Both the position numbers and the translations under genes were made by a program. Shown here in pieces: positions 43,701 to 57,399 of a DNA stretch of 64,000 bases. Below the pieces are notes generated by a model that was not told where the DNA came from, ran no database searches, and saw only the letters and a list, made by a program, of their open reading frames with translations. The stretch spans positions 1 through 64,000 of the forward strand of contig JAVTVY010020430.1 of assembly GCA_036873755.1 (NCBI GenBank). The letters are read 5' to 3'. Source of the DNA: Hanleya hanleyi. Taxonomy: Eukaryota; Mollusca; Polyplacophora; Lepidopleurida; Hanleyidae. Positions within the stretch are counted from its first letter, which is position 1; each line of letters starts with the position of its first letter.

Positions 43701-45739
43701 CTGTGGCTGACGAAGGTCGACTTCGCGGCCCGACTCGCCATATAGCTCAACACAGCCACCCATCCGCATATGTCATTTTGAAGGAGTGGTAGTACTCAAA
43801 AGCTTGGTACTATAAATACTGGTTACTAAAAAGGGAAGGATAATTATCATGTGGTCAGACCCGGGCGCTCTGCTGTATTACAGCTTTTGAGGGGGACCAA
43901 TAATCCGAAACTATGGACTACGTCCAATACACCCCACCGGCGTGCAGTCACGTACACAAACACTGATGACGCCACCGTATGACGTTACTGCCACCGTGAC
44001 CCCTGGGTCACCTCTCGAAAGAAAAGTTGGCGGTAGTGACGTCTTCCGGAAGTCAAGTGACCGGAAGTCGCGACTCCGCAGGCGCGACCACACCCAAGCG
44101 CCCCAAAACTCCTAGGCAATTTAACATTTTTAGAAAAGTGAGTTGTTTCACCTTTATTATGGGATCTAGAAAATTTCTGATTTCAGGGCTGTTCGAAGTA
44201 CACGTACAAAAATAGTTCCAAATTGTTTATTCGTTCTCAGACCAGAATAGTTATCCTTCAGTGGTTGACAGGCTTTTTAGGCCTATATATAGTCACTTCA
44301 TCCCTTACCTGTATTGAATAATACTCTGTTGATTGTTTTCCTTCAAGATATCAGATTAATACGCACTAAAGTATGGAAGCCTGCTATGGTCACTCTTCCA
44401 AAGATTGACCTCAGCTCAGAGAAATACAGTTCAGGACGCAACATATACATGTGTAAAGCTGCCCTACCATATCTCTAGGGGCTGTACATGTATCTATGCT
44501 GGATCTAGTTTCTGACGAATGAAGAGGTCAAGCTAAAACTAGGTCAACACATGGAGTGGTGTTAGGAATATATGTGCATGTATGTAGTGAAATTAATCAA
44601 TTGAACTTAAACTTAGAAATAATATCATCTGACATGTCTGAGAACTGAAATATTCTGAGATGGATGTCTTGCCACTTGTTGTTTCATGCACTCTTGTGTT
44701 CTAATACTTTCATTCAGTGCCAGTACCGGGTGTATGTATAATTGTAATACCACTACATACAGATCAGCTTGGTATTATGGCCAGTTTTTCGTGTGTTTTG
44801 GGGGGCTTTTTCAAACAAATAGATACTGTTTTGAATTGAAACTCTGGGAAAGAAATCTGCTACTCAGGAAGCAGCTATTCTTTTCAGTTTTACTATATCC
44901 ACCATTGCAGCCAGTCAATCGATCGTCTCTGAAAATGATACTCGGGTATCACAATCAGTTAAAAACCGTTTTTCCTGTGAGCCATAAATTACAAAATACT
45001 AATATACACATGGAAGTACAGTGCAATAAAATCTAGATCATGCAAAGAAAAGTTCACTTGCGATGGATGGTATCTGTCCCCAACCCTCAATCAAACAACA
45101 TCGTTTATCTTGTGAACCACCTTTCTATATATGCCCATGGGACTAGTCCTACTTGAGCTGTCTCCCGTTAACATACAGATGGTGCTGCGAGATATGACAT
45201 ATCATTATACAGGCTCTTGTGCGGCTCACGATTTGCAATGTTGGCTGTTTCGACTTTTGATTAGTGAATTCAAATTTTCAAAATTGAAGTGCAGGATTTT
45301 CATTGGTCGGTGGAAAAAAAATGGAAAAGTCCAAGTTGAGCATATCAAGTACCTTACCCCCAACTAACTCTAAGGATCACAAAAACAGTGGCGGACATCT
45401 CGTTTCAACGATTTCACTCATACACACACAAAGGGAAGATCCGCTTTCCTATATCTACATTTTCATTACTTTGTGTAGGTTGAAATTGGCCGATTTCGGA
45501 AACATTTCATCATGGTCATTTCAACGCTTTTACGTCCTTTTGCAGCATCAGCTCCGAAAATGAAATGATGAATCAGAGCATGGATTTAGAACAGATTATA
45601 TCCGATATCCATGAACTGTCCTGTTTAATAGCTTTCAAAAATACAGTCGAAAAACTTGAATTCGGGGTGGACCCAGTAATTCAATAAATAACTGTCTGGC
45701 TTCAGATCACTATTCCTGCTCTATATTAGGTCGTTTTCA

Positions 45740-46290
45740 TGACTACACGGTCATTGCACGATTAGGCGCGTTGTACACGTTTAAGCGCTATTTATGTCTT
45801 CACGTTGTGCACGTTTAGGCGCAGCCTCTATACACAATTAGGCGCATTTCCACAGTTAGACGCAAATTTTCTACACGATTAGGCGCAGTTCCACAATTAG
45901 GAGCATATTTCTCACACGAATAGGCGCATTTCCATAATTAGGAGCAAATCTCCTACACGAATAGACGCAGTTCCACAATTAGGAGCAATTTTTCTACACG
46001 ATTAGGCGCAGCGCAAAATTAGGCGCAAGATCGTTCAAATGATTAGGAGCAGTTACATGATTAGACGCAGCCTCCTTACACGATTAGGCGCATTTACACA
46101 AATAGGCGCAAATTCCGTACACGATTAGGCGCAGTTCCACAATTAAGCCCAAATTTCGTGCACGAATAGGCGCAGTTCCACCATTAATCGCAAATTTCCT
46201 ACACGATTAGGCGCAACACGTTATTAGGCGCAATTTTTTTACCCGACTTGGCGCTGACACGATTAGGCGCAAATACACGATTAGGCCCCC
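45740..46290 (-). repeat. Subterminal TACACGATTAGGCGCA repeats, right arm
   Basis: Mirror image of the left array, with nearly the same order of variants. Confidence 0.8.
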
Positions 46291-46299
46291 CACAGGGTT

Positions 46300-49200
46300 A
46301 TTGTATGGAAACAATTGGATTGAGTCTGTGCTGCGGACGATGATATAGGTATTCATTCTGGTAGCAGTGGCATCTGATGATTTGACGATTCACCATGAAT
46401 ACGTTTCTTTTATACTTTTAGTTTGAGATTTGTTTCCCTACATGTGTTCGAGCGATATCATCTAGGAGATCAAACAGAGATGTTGTGAGTAGCCAATGAT
46501 GATAGATTAATATCATACACTTCCTGAAGGCATTTTTGTTAGCGTAAATGAATCCGTGTGTCATCGCCTTGATATAGGCATGCTCCGATCTATTGATCAT
46601 TGGTACATAAACTTACATCATATTGTATTTGGTATAACCGTAGTAGATGACGTGGACGGTGTAATATTCTCATATTAACATTCAGGATGATCAGTTAATA
46701 CAAGACATAGTGCTACTGTAAATACCTATGCTTGCTGTTTCAAATTACTAAGCGAGAGCGTCTCGCATTGATCCATGCTACCTACTCAATTGTTAGTCTT
46801 CGAATTATTGATACAGAGTGGAAGGTTCTATAAAGTGTCATTTCAGAAAACGTGTCGGTCGTATACGCGATTCTGAGTGAGCTCATTTTCACGTGATCAT
46901 CGAATACATGGGCATAGATTGAGAACGGGTTATACCCGAGGTATCATGTAATCGAACAATCTTTACAAATTTTACCTACGTCGTCAAACATGGTGATCAA
47001 ATTCGTGATTCTGATTGGTCGAGGCTTTGTACTTGGGCCAGTTTTTCTCCTGAATCACTCACCATACTCATCCATCGACCTTTTACCCCATACTTTGTCC
47101 GTTACTCCATAATTTGACCGTTACTCATCATTTGTCCTGTAATCATAATTTGACCGTTACTTAGCGTTACTCCATATATTGACCGTTCGATTATATATTA
47201 ACAATTTGCTCCCTCATTCGATGAGTATGGATATCGAACCTGTTTTACAGCTTCACTCGCTCCTGACTTTGTCATCGCCTTGATTTTGCCTCTCTGATTC
47301 ATTCTTGATAATGATCCTGGTCTTGTTAATGCTCTTGTTTTACGTCACTTCCATTGATGATGTTTCCCGGCGATGATGTCACTTTTGGTGATGACGTAAC
47401 TTCCGTCCACATGATCCCACACAGCTATGATCATTGGCGCAAAGTGGTCAATTTTACACTACTGCACTAATAATAATGCATCTGGACCTGTTTCGAAATT
47501 CTATCAAAAAAGTTTTAAAACGATGATGTAGAAGGCCCTTTTGGTAAGGTGCCTCAGGATATCAATCACGTTTTTTATATTCTAATCAGGTATATAATTG
47601 TTTCATATTGTGTCTCAGTATAATATATTCCAGGCAAATCATCCATTCCACAAAATTCTGACATATTTAAACCAATATTGTGCTTGTGTGTGTTGAGGTT
47701 CAAAAGATTATAATCGTATGTAGAATAGTGGACAAACCCAAACTTACTCGCGATAATTCAAAATGTCAAATTCTGTGTTGTTATTATTTCCCTCGACACA
47801 CTGGGCTCGTTATCAGTGGTAGCGTTGTGATACTATTGTGTTACCGTCATAATATATCCCTGTCAAAATATTGTGCTGGGATCGAGACATATTTGTTCAA
47901 ACTTACGGAATTACTGGCTCATTGAACCATGGTCACGCCAGCTGGTTACCAGATAATATCAGTCAATGGCAGTAAAGTTGTATGGACTAGAGTTGTTCAA
48001 TTAAGAACGGAAATATAGATATCACGTTTCAATAAATCTTTGCCATCTAGTACCATAACGCTTGAGCCATCCACAGAAAGCATTATTGTACTTTGCTTCA
48101 CCAGATAACACTAGGTATTTTAATATTGGGAGATTGAGGATAATTGGTTATTCGGAATTATTTACGCATTTCCACCAAATATCAAATTCTTTGTTTACGT
48201 CTTCGTTGCGGAATGATAACCCAGACCATGATAAAAATCCTGATGTCAGGTCGTTCAAGCGTAACAACGTGTATCTGCACAATGGTAAATCCATATCCCC
48301 ATGTTAAAGGAAAATGTTTCATTTATCTCGTGAAGCTGTATAATTGAATTCTCTTTCATTGGCTCGATTATTGAGTATATACCTCACTGACTGATATCCG
48401 TTGTAGAATTAAACATACATGCTGTCACATCAACTTGATATGCCCTTTCTGGTAGAACTTGACCCAAGGGTATAGTGTAGTAAGTTTCAGCCCCCTAGCT
48501 CAAGTTGTAAGAAAAATAATTAGGGAGGCCATTTCGCCCCCCCCCCCCCCCCCCCCTCCTCCTCCAGGCCAAGACAGGCCCCCAACAGTCCAGGCCAGAT
48601 AGGGCTTAACAATTTGCTCCTCATTCGATGAGTATGGATTTTCCGCCCTCCCCACTTTGTTGTTTTTTTCCACCTATCTCCGGAACGACAAAAAGTTGAA
48701 AGCTGAAACTCCAAACAATTGGGATCAAGCATGTTTAACTATGTTCATGAATAATAAAATAAGTTTGTTTTGAATTCGTTGGTTCTTTTCGCTGTCTTTA
48801 TTTCACACAATACTGCATTGCATAATAGTCTAAAATCACTGCGAGGAAAAACGAATTCGGCAAATATATTTTTTTTATGAATTATAGACTCTTACCCAAA
48901 ACTTTGCGCTACACTAAGCTGCAGTCCGAGACTGTAACCATTCTGTAAAACTGCTGTTTCGTTTTTAATCTTGTGCAATCATGTGGCGAATGACGGTAGA
49001 CTACATAATTACAGAACACTCTTAGCGTTTTGACCTATTTTTATATCATAAATATGATACCATTATCAAAAACAATTTTTCATTATAACTCAGCATCAAG
49101 CTCACGGAAATTGTAATTCTTTGACTGGTTTTGGTTAAAGGTTTCATATTTTACAAATGAGGGATATTCCCTCAACGAATATCGCGTAAACTTACAAAAT

Positions 49201-50797
49201 GAGACAAATGCTCATTTTGAAATATTTGTTTGACTCGTATTCGGAATACAAAAAATCTGTATTTTCTCCCTCAAGCTCATAACTTTTCAAGTGAAGGCGA
49301 GAAAATTATATTTTCCGATCACAAACGCAACACTATGAAAAACAAGCGCTGAATGAGCGCAAAGACCTCCGTCGAGGCAACAGGATCAGTAGGGGAATAG
49401 TACATCACTGAATAGCATAGGGCCGGATGCCAAGCTCAATTTTGCATTTGTTGACGTTAACTTCACCAATGGTAATTAACATGAGATTGAGGGTTCCCCA
49501 CTAGCATGTCCAGCTAGGGATGTGGAAGCCACATTCCCCGCAAATAATATTTCTTTGATTTCACGTGCTTGAAATATTGGAGTATGGAATAGAGTATATT
49601 GATGGAAAACGTGGAATACTGCTTGAGACATTAGGCCCCTTCCCACCCACACCTCCCCATGAGAGGACACCCCCACCCAAATCAACACGTTAGCGTCAGA
49701 AATGAGACCCTGTGTGCCTAGTTTTACCAACTTGCTTGTGATTTTATGCTATAGGCCCTACACATCAACACTTCATATTTTTTATGTGTACAGTATAGCA
49801 TCCTCATTGACAGAATCCTCTACAAAACACATCTGATTTTACCGACATTCCGTTCTGATCTGTCTCAGCATCATGTGCTGATTCAATGAGCTCGGAATAA
49901 TTTTGTATACTGGTGTTACAGGTCACCTTCGCCATAATGTATCAATTACCATGGACTTGTACATGTATCACATTCATATTGAATGGTGATGGCTGATGAG
50001 AATATTGCCCATATGGAACAAATGGCTGGATTCCAGCGAATAAAAAGTTCATGCTAATCATAAACAACATACAATTAATAATACTATCAAATAATTATGT
50101 ATATTCCTTGTCGACATCAATATAATACAGACAATATTATGACTGAATCAGGGTAACAGATATCCAAGGGTATATATGTCTACACTAAACTGAAGGAGAT
50201 CCATGATGCGTATTATATTATGTTGTAAAACTTCACTTGCTAATCTCGATTATGTTGCTTATTGTGAAAATAAATGAAATTATGAAAATAAATTTAGTAT
50301 GATTGCCCACTACGCTCAAATTAGAAATATCAGCAGCTAAAGTTAAGCTAATCATAACAATATATAACACCATGGTATTGTTGTAATATCACCCAGGTAT
50401 TGATCTTTGGTTAAGAATGTAATGAGATACATATACCTGTTCTTTGTGTTATTCTGTATGCAGTTCATTCTGTATGTATTTTATACATGTACATATACCA
50501 GAAGTGGAATTGAAATTTGACTAAAATAATCAAAATATGTTCGATTTTTACCTCTACTCAGGAAATGAAGTCTTTGTTTCTAGAAGCTAAATCATTTCAG
50601 ACACATTCAAGTCCTCACCTGGTCAAGGGAGATAATTTTGTAAAAAAAAAACAAGTATAGATCCACACTGGTGTAGACCAGAAAGTTTTATGACCTTTGA
50701 TGATATTTGTGGAGCATGCTGCAGGACTTTCATGAATCTGATATTATCCACACAATCCCATTCTACATGATATTTTTGCCATAGCACCGATAAACTA
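46300..50797. other. Mostly unique AT-rich DNA without recognised genes
   Basis: ORFs are short and domain-free. A C20 tract followed by CCTCCTCCTCC lies at about 48,537-48,570. The phrase AACAATTTGCTCC...TCATTCGATGAGTATGGAT occurs at 47,200-47,232 and 48,609-48,640, so a short dispersed repeat is present. Confidence 0.5.
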
Positions 50798-50927
50798 CAC
50801 TACGTGAAATGGTCAAGTTTCCAATTCCGGAAACCCGCCGGAAACCTATTGGAAACTGTAGTGACACAGTTTCCAATAGGTTTCCGGCAGGTTTCCGTAA
50901 ATGGAAACTTGACCATTTCACGCAGTG
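50798..50927. mobile_element. 130-bp palindromic MITE, TSD CTA
   Basis: Two ~62-bp arms starting CAC(T)(A/G)CGTGAAATGGTCAAG are nearly perfect inverted copies meeting around GTAGTGACAC. CTA flanks both ends (50,795-50,797 and 50,928-50,930). The arms repeat GGAAAC words. There is no coding capacity. Confidence 0.8.
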
Positions 50928-51229
50928 CTAGATCCCTTCATTTATGTGGTCTAGATCCAGGAGCTATTGGGGGCTGCAGGTTTTGTAAAAGTTAGATCCA
51001 ATTATTCTGAGATAAGGAATGAAGTCCGGCATGGTTGTTTTAAGTTAAAACTGGGCATCCTTGAAAATGTCTGACCGATTAACACATGTATCACTCTGCC
51101 GGTCATCATTACATGCGTAATGTTTATAACAAGAGAGAATATGTATACTGTGTTTGAGGAATATTTCTGCCTCCCCAATGAAAGGCGAAATTTGAATGAA
51201 TGGTCTGTGTTGTCAGTGTGTCTGATGTC

Positions 51230-52372
51230 CCCCTTGCAAAGACAAGAAATTTTTTTTTAGCGTGGATCCAGTATTGTAAAAGAATAAACATTAGAAATAA
51301 TCATCAGGATATCTTACACGAGCCGCTTTGGAATAATATCCATTTTAAAGACCAAAAGCTGTGTATCCAACAATGGTACGACAGAAAAATTATCTATATA
51401 AAAGACCTACTGGATGAAGATGGTATATCCCACAGTTTTGAACAGCTAAAACTAAAATATAACCTGAAAGCGACGTTTCTTGATTATGTCAGACTACTAC
51501 GAAACATTCCTAAAGAATGGAAAACATACCTTGCTAAAAATCGACCAAATCAAAACGACTTGCTCTCTCCGCCGTACCCAAAAAGTGTTCAGTTACTATT
51601 GAAAGCGGAACAAGGCTGTCGTGAGATCTGCAAGGTTATAACTCCAGACAGCCTGGCCCCTAAAGTACATGAGAAATGGGATCGAAATCTTAATGTTCAT
51701 ATACATGCTAATTACAATGAAAACAAATGGCACGAACGATACTTAATGGCAAAATCATGTACAATGGAGACCAAAATGTGGAACTTTCAATATAAGATTA
51801 TACATAGAATCCTGGTAACAAATCGATTATTAGTACAAATGAAAATTTCTGAAGATTCAAAATGTACATTCTGTAAAGATGAGGAGGAAACTATTGAACA
51901 CTTATTCTTATACTGTACTAATGTTAGAATTATATGGCAAGAACTGAGAAATTGGGTGCTTCGTTCGTGCAAACTCGGCCTGGTGTTGAATGAGGAAACT
52001 ATTATGTTTGGACTACCATTGAAATACAAATTATTCAATCATTTAATATTAATAGCAAAACAGCATATTTATAATTGTAGATATTCGAATACCAGACCGA
52101 CTTTCCACCAACTAAGAAACATTATTAAATACACTTTTGATATAGAAAAAATGATATATAAATGTAATATGAATGAAGAAACTTTTACCGATTCTTTGTG
52201 AATATTTCTTGTTGCATATTATTTTTTTTTTTTTGTGTACGTATATGTCTTATTCTACCCAATACTGCATGATATTAATTCGATTTCGATACGAGTTTCC
52301 TCTGTTGTGATTGTGCTTTTATAATATTGAAAAATGTACAAATGTAACCACATAATTGCTTCTTTTTTGGGG

Positions 52373-52411
<39 letters not shown>
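51230..52411 (+). pseudogene. 5'-truncated LINE, ORF2 C-terminal fragment with poly(A)
   Basis: The open frame to 52,201 matches the C-terminal region of L1/Tx1-type ORF2: FLAWIQYCKRINIRNN, an LLRNIPKEWK block, and the zinc-knuckle segment CTFCKDEEETIEHLFLYC. Endonuclease and reverse transcriptase domains are absent, as expected for 5' truncation. A short 3' untranslated region ends in a 39-base poly(A) tract at 52,373-52,411. The frame is intact over ~320 codons, so the insertion is fairly young. The 5' junction lies near 51,240-51,260; no clear TSD was seen. Confidence 0.8.
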
Positions 52412-52413
<2 letters not shown>

Positions 52414-55013
52414 CTATGTAATTTATTATTTATTGATATATTTATTGATTTTCTTTTTGTCTAATTGTCTTCTGTTCAAGTCATTTGGCATTGGTAAAAC
52501 CTGAAATGTATATCATGTTCTTCTTATTTCATCTAGTGATACTGTCTGTTTGGTTCCAGATCACGGGGCTGAACAAAGTATGTGAACTGTGATCGTATGG
52601 CAAATAAATGCCCAGTGGTATGTCCAGGGCTTAAAACTACAAAACAAAATTGAGAAAGGTTCCATCCATGCTATCAGTCAAAAATCTCAATAATGTAGGC
52701 CTACATGTGGAATGTAGATACTCCTTTGTTTCAGCTACAATTCAGAATAAATTTTCAGAATATTATCAGGGCTTAACAAGCAAATTATTCTTCATCAACA
52801 AGTATCACAGCACACAATGTGGATGTCACTAAACTGTTAGGATAAATGAAAAGAAAAGCATATGTATATTATTTATCAGCTTTATTAAATAAGTTTACAG
52901 ACTCACGCAGGTAGATCAATTTGGTGCTTCTGCAAAATCAAACCATTATTCAACTGCCAAATGCCAAGATAAAGCGCCCCCCCCCGGAAATATAATTTAT
53001 CAGCAAAATTTAGAATAACTGTTTTTGAACAACCAGGCTGGTGGATATCATCAACTGAAAGAACACGACAGGGTTCCCACACCTTGAGGATTTCAAAATT
53101 CCAGACCTTTTCCATACCTTTTTCAAGACCTATCAAGTCTTTTTCCAGACTCAATGGGCGCTTCAAATCAGCTATTACATTATACATTTCCAGGAAGAAT
53201 TTTGAGACCGTTAGGTGATATGGATCAAAACTAGTCAAGCTCAAGATGAACAATTAACTCCTTTATTATGATGATGATGTACATTGAGATCACTGCACCA
53301 ACTTACAACTCAAAAATCAAAGCAGGCTCCAAATTGACAGAATGTTTCAAAAGCACAGAATGATGAACTTTTTTATTTGAAAATAAATTCACGTTTTCTT
53401 TCATTCTACGAAACAGAAATTAAAAGAATCAGGTTTATTGCTCTTTTTTGTCATACAGACTCACTAAAGCCAGAATGAAAAAAAAAACAAAGACAAAAAA
53501 AAACGACCTGGAAACCGTAAAACACGCAATTTGCGTGCTGCTTGGAGGAGATATTTTGTGTCAATGATCATTACCAATAAAGATTACAATTATCAACACC
53601 AGTTTTATCAGACTGTAGTAACTTACAAAGTGAATGACAGGTACACGATTCACACAAACGGACGAACTTATGAGGAGAAGAATGGGTGTGAATGGACTGG
53701 TGCCGCAAGACGGTACATCTTCGGGAAATTTATGACCTATTCCAAGGTTCTTAGCGTGACATGTACATGATCAGGTCAGGGCATTTGCAGCATTTCTGTT
53801 CTTCATTCAATACATAGTACTGTTCATACGCCCGATGATATGTACTTTTGTTGCTAACATTATGCAAGTTTTGTTGTTAAAAAAATAAAACTGAACGTAC
53901 TTGTAGGCCTACTCGTTTGAAGCAGCAGACATTATAAATTTAGTTGACCTAGATTATGCATTGAAGATCAACCATTGACACGCGGAAAACAACGAATTAC
54001 GTCAATTATACAGTATTTTCGCCTGCATGTTGTCTGATCGTACTATTCTTGTTTATCTGATGATGCTAAACAATAATGATCTTGTGAACTTTGGGATAGG
54101 CCTAGGTCATAAATTTTCTGAAGATGTACCATTTTGCGAGGACAGGACCGGATCGAGATTGAGGTGGAACCCGACTACAGAAGCAAGGCCCACTGCAATG
54201 CATTGCAACGGGGAACCCCGTTATTTCAATTGTGTCCAAAGAAAAGATTCAAGATTTCGTCGGGAACCATGACGACCCCTATTGGAAATACTATGAGTCG
54301 TGGGTTCCCCATATGACAATTATTTGGCGGGAGATTTCACGTTGCGCTCCTAGACCTCCGTCTGATCGACGGAGGTAAAAATCATCTAAAGCGAAGCCGG
54401 TGCTAGGAGTCGTGTGGTTACTTCATACTTTCCACATGAACATCGCTACGAAAGCGCGCCTGAGATACCAAGACTACGTCTTAGAGTCCTCTGTATTCTA
54501 GTCTGACTGTCAGATGCTGGCGGGAAATTACATGTGGAGTCATATGGCTGATTTTTGTCGCCAGAAAGGATTTCCAATCTCTTACATATTTCCCCAATTA
54601 ATTATTTGTAATTGGTAGGATTCTGTTGGTGGATTGTTAATTACAACGGGAAGTGGGAAGAGGTACCGACATACTGACAGAGCCACATGACTTCACAGTA
54701 TAGTCTTCTGGTTAACCTATTCTAAAGCACATACCAAGAATCTAACGATGTGATAGGTGTTTTATTTCAGGTACGCTTTTATTGTACCTGTTCATGTGGC
54801 AACTTGGATGACATGACCACACGGCCCCTAACACCGGCATAAGCGATATTAGATACAAATCTAGAGAGCTATGATGGAAATGCTCTGACAACTCGTATAT
54901 TGGTAATTGGTGAGCTGTGTCGCTGTGACAACTCGTACACTGGGGATTGTTGAGCTGTATCGCCGTCAGACGAAAATGACGGCATTTAACACAAAAGACT
55001 AGTCTGTTAGGCC
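52412..55013. other. Noncoding DNA without clear genes
   Basis: ORFs at 52,903-53,253 (minus) and 53,531-53,770 (plus) have no domain I recognise. A CAGGGTTCCCACACCTTGAG word at 53,068-53,087 followed by CCAGACCTTTTCC resembles a repeat phrase common in animal genomes. A CCTCCGTC/GACGGAGG hairpin lies near 54,354-54,376. The segment 54,450-54,620 is a diverged direct copy of 56,925-57,090. Confidence 0.4.
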
Positions 55014-55019
55014 CGATGT

Positions 55020-56676
55020 TATGGTGTTCTATTTGGGCCAAGTTTGCGTCGCGTGGCGACTTTTAGAAACTCGCCACGCGCCGTGGACCTCTCCGGCGCG
55101 CGGCGACTGGCGACTTTTTGCTATCTCTTAACCTGCAAAACTCGCCAGTCGCCACCCGCCGTAAAACACGGCGAGTTTCGCTCTATCTTTTAACCTGGTA
55201 AAACTCGCCGCGCGCCACTCGCCGGATGAACCACGGCGCACGGCGACTGGCGACTTTTGACTGTAGTGAAACTCGCCATTCGCCACGCGCCGTGGACCTC
55301 TCCGGCGCGCGGCGACTGGCGACTTTTTGCTATCTCTTAACCTGCAAAAACTCGCCAGTCGCCACCCGCCGTAAAACACGGCGAGTTTCGCTCTATCTCT
55401 TAACCTGGAAAAACTCGCCGCGCGCCACTCGCCGGACAAACCACGGCGCGCGGCGACTGGCGACTTTTGACTTCTGGAATTCTCAGCACTTTTTCTCAAG
55501 TGCGCATGCCCGAGGAGCATCAATTATGCAGTTCCAATATCATAAATCACAGTCGCGATCTCATAGAATTTGAGGAAGTAAAAAAAAAAAGGAAACTGTT
55601 GAAAGAAATACGTCTTTTCATCTTTAAAAATAGGGTCTTGATAGTTTGTAGGGTTTGTGATACAGGAAATATCAACCCAACAAAGAGCCGCTCTATGGAT
55701 TAAAACAGCAATAAAGAATCTCTTATACAAAGATATCGCCCGTTTTTCACATAAAACTTACGAAGAGAGAAATTCAATCATCCAGAGAAAATGTTAGCAT
55801 TTTTTCTTACTTTTTTAATCAATATGACGATGACGTTCTATTCGCTTTCTTAATATTTCATACAGCATATTAGTTGACGTTGCTTTTATCTTGTAAAACA
55901 AAATTCCCGCGTCGAGTGCTTTATTGTATCTTAAATAAGGAACAATTTCAAAGCGATTCATTCTGAATTGAAAACGATATGCTGTTTTATAAATATATAT
56001 AGGCACTTATATAAAAAAAGATTTAAAAAACGATTGAAAATGTTGTCTTGGTGTTAACTTTTTAAAATATACCAGCAGATAATAACGAGAGTATGCAAGT
56101 TCTGCACAGAAACGGATAACGAGTATTTTAATTAAAAAATATCTGCACATTTGACAAAATTAGATTGCCCTATATGCGTATTGCATTAAAAAGAACTTGT
56201 TTCAAAAAACAACTATATTAATTATTACAGATAGCTTACATCTTCAAAATTAGTCACATAGCATCATATGTAGCTGGAGAGTTCATTCACTAGAAATTAT
56301 GTATATTTATGCACGAGGAAGAGATTTAAAATTAAATTAAATGACAGCATGTTTCGAACAAAATATTCCGATAATTGATGCTCCCCGGGCATGCGCACTT
56401 GAGAAAAAGTCCTGAGAATTCCAGAAGTCAAAAGTCGCCAGTCGCCGCGCGCCGTGGTTCATCCGGCGAGTGGCGCGCGGCGGGTTTTTCCAGGTTAAGA
56501 GATAGAGCGAAACTCGCCGTGTTTTACGGCGGGTGGCGATTGGCGAGTTTTTGCAGGTTAAGAGATAGCAAAAAGTCGCCAGTCGCCGTGCGCCGGAGAG
56601 GTCCACGGCGCGTGGCGAGTGGCGAGTTTCTAAAAGTCGCCACGCGACGCAAACTTGGCCCAAATAGAACACCATA
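55020..56676. mobile_element. 1,657-bp nonautonomous transposon, TSD CGATGT
   Basis: The ends are inverted repeats TATGGTGTTCTATTTGGGCC, flanked by CGATGT at 55,014-55,019 and 56,677-56,682. The TIRs continue for ~300 bp of GC-rich sequence built from GGCGAC/GTCGCC words (ACTCGCCACGCGCCGTGG, GGCGACTGGCGAC). The left arm contains an internal duplication (55,040-55,250 and 55,255-55,470). The centre is AT-rich with no domain-bearing ORF. A 6-bp TSD occurs in Polinton, Dada and some others; superfamily not assigned. Confidence 0.8.
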
Positions 56677-56682
56677 CGATGT

Positions 56683-57399
56683 CGACCCAGCATCAACTTA
56701 ATAACCGAGAACCGCCTTCTGTACATGTCATTTGACAAATATATGTAGGTTTATTGTCTTGGTGCGAAATTTACCGCATGACCTCGGGCATTATAGTTTA
56801 GTTTTTCTGGGTATTCTTTACCATGTTTACCCAAAGTTGAGGCGTTTAGTTCATCAGACATCCTCGATGATGATCCATTAACATCAAATGAGTTATTTGA
56901 TCTGATCTGAACAGCTGCAATAAAAGCGCGTCTGAGATACAAAAGCTATGTTCTTAGAATCCCCCTTCTTCTATTCTCAATATAAGGTGCCGGGGGAGAC
57001 TTTCATGTGGAGTTACATGGTGGCTTTGTAATCACCAGACTTCGTCAACTTGTCCCACCTCTTACAAATCTCGCCAGTTATGCCAACGTTAGAAAGTGAT
57101 AAACAAGATACCAGGCTTATTATTGTTTGCAATTTCTAGTAGCTAAATTATTCATTAAGGTCAACCACGTGGTCCTTTTTTTAGTGGTAGGATAATTTGA
57201 TTATACTTACCATATTCGCACCAGATATCACGAGTTAATAATCCCAGACAGAAATGAAATTCTACTAGCCAGAATTCATATCCGATATCTATGGCCTGGT
57301 GAGTAGTAGGTAGCAAGCATTTCAGCGCGTATTTTCCATGGAGGTAACTCTTGGTTCCTTTTTTTCCGCCAGGGGCGCTCTTGTAGGTATGACGTTTGG
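56683..57399. other. Noncoding DNA, nothing certain
   Basis: No domain-bearing ORF. Part of it (56,925-57,090) is the diverged direct copy of 54,450-54,620. Confidence 0.4.

Larger units (their letters stand above)
40192..46294. mobile_element. 6.1-kb near-palindromic foldback element, TSD GGGTT
   Basis: Left arm (40,192 to ~42,900) and right arm (~43,500-46,294) are near-identical inverted copies of about 2.7 kb around a ~600-bp spacer. The termini are TGTGGGGGCCTAATCGTG, and GGGTT flanks both ends (40,187-40,191 and 46,295-46,299). The outer ~540 bp of each arm is an array of GCGCCTAATCGTG-type repeats. ORFs in the arms occur as mirror pairs without domains and are probably not genes. The right arm has a small extra segment near 43,960-44,010. 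The superfamily is unassigned. Confidence 0.85.

Noticed and set aside
40895..45563. Mirror-image ORF pairs in the 6.1-kb palindrome
   Set aside because: They are identical because the arms are identical, lack known domains and have no coding signature.
48537..48570. Poly-C tract as a regulatory or structural element
   Set aside because: It is a simple homopolymer in noncoding DNA with no associated feature and may be an assembly artefact.
53531..53770. Small plus-strand ORF as a host gene
   Set aside because: 79 codons, no recognised domain and no supporting promoter or splice context.
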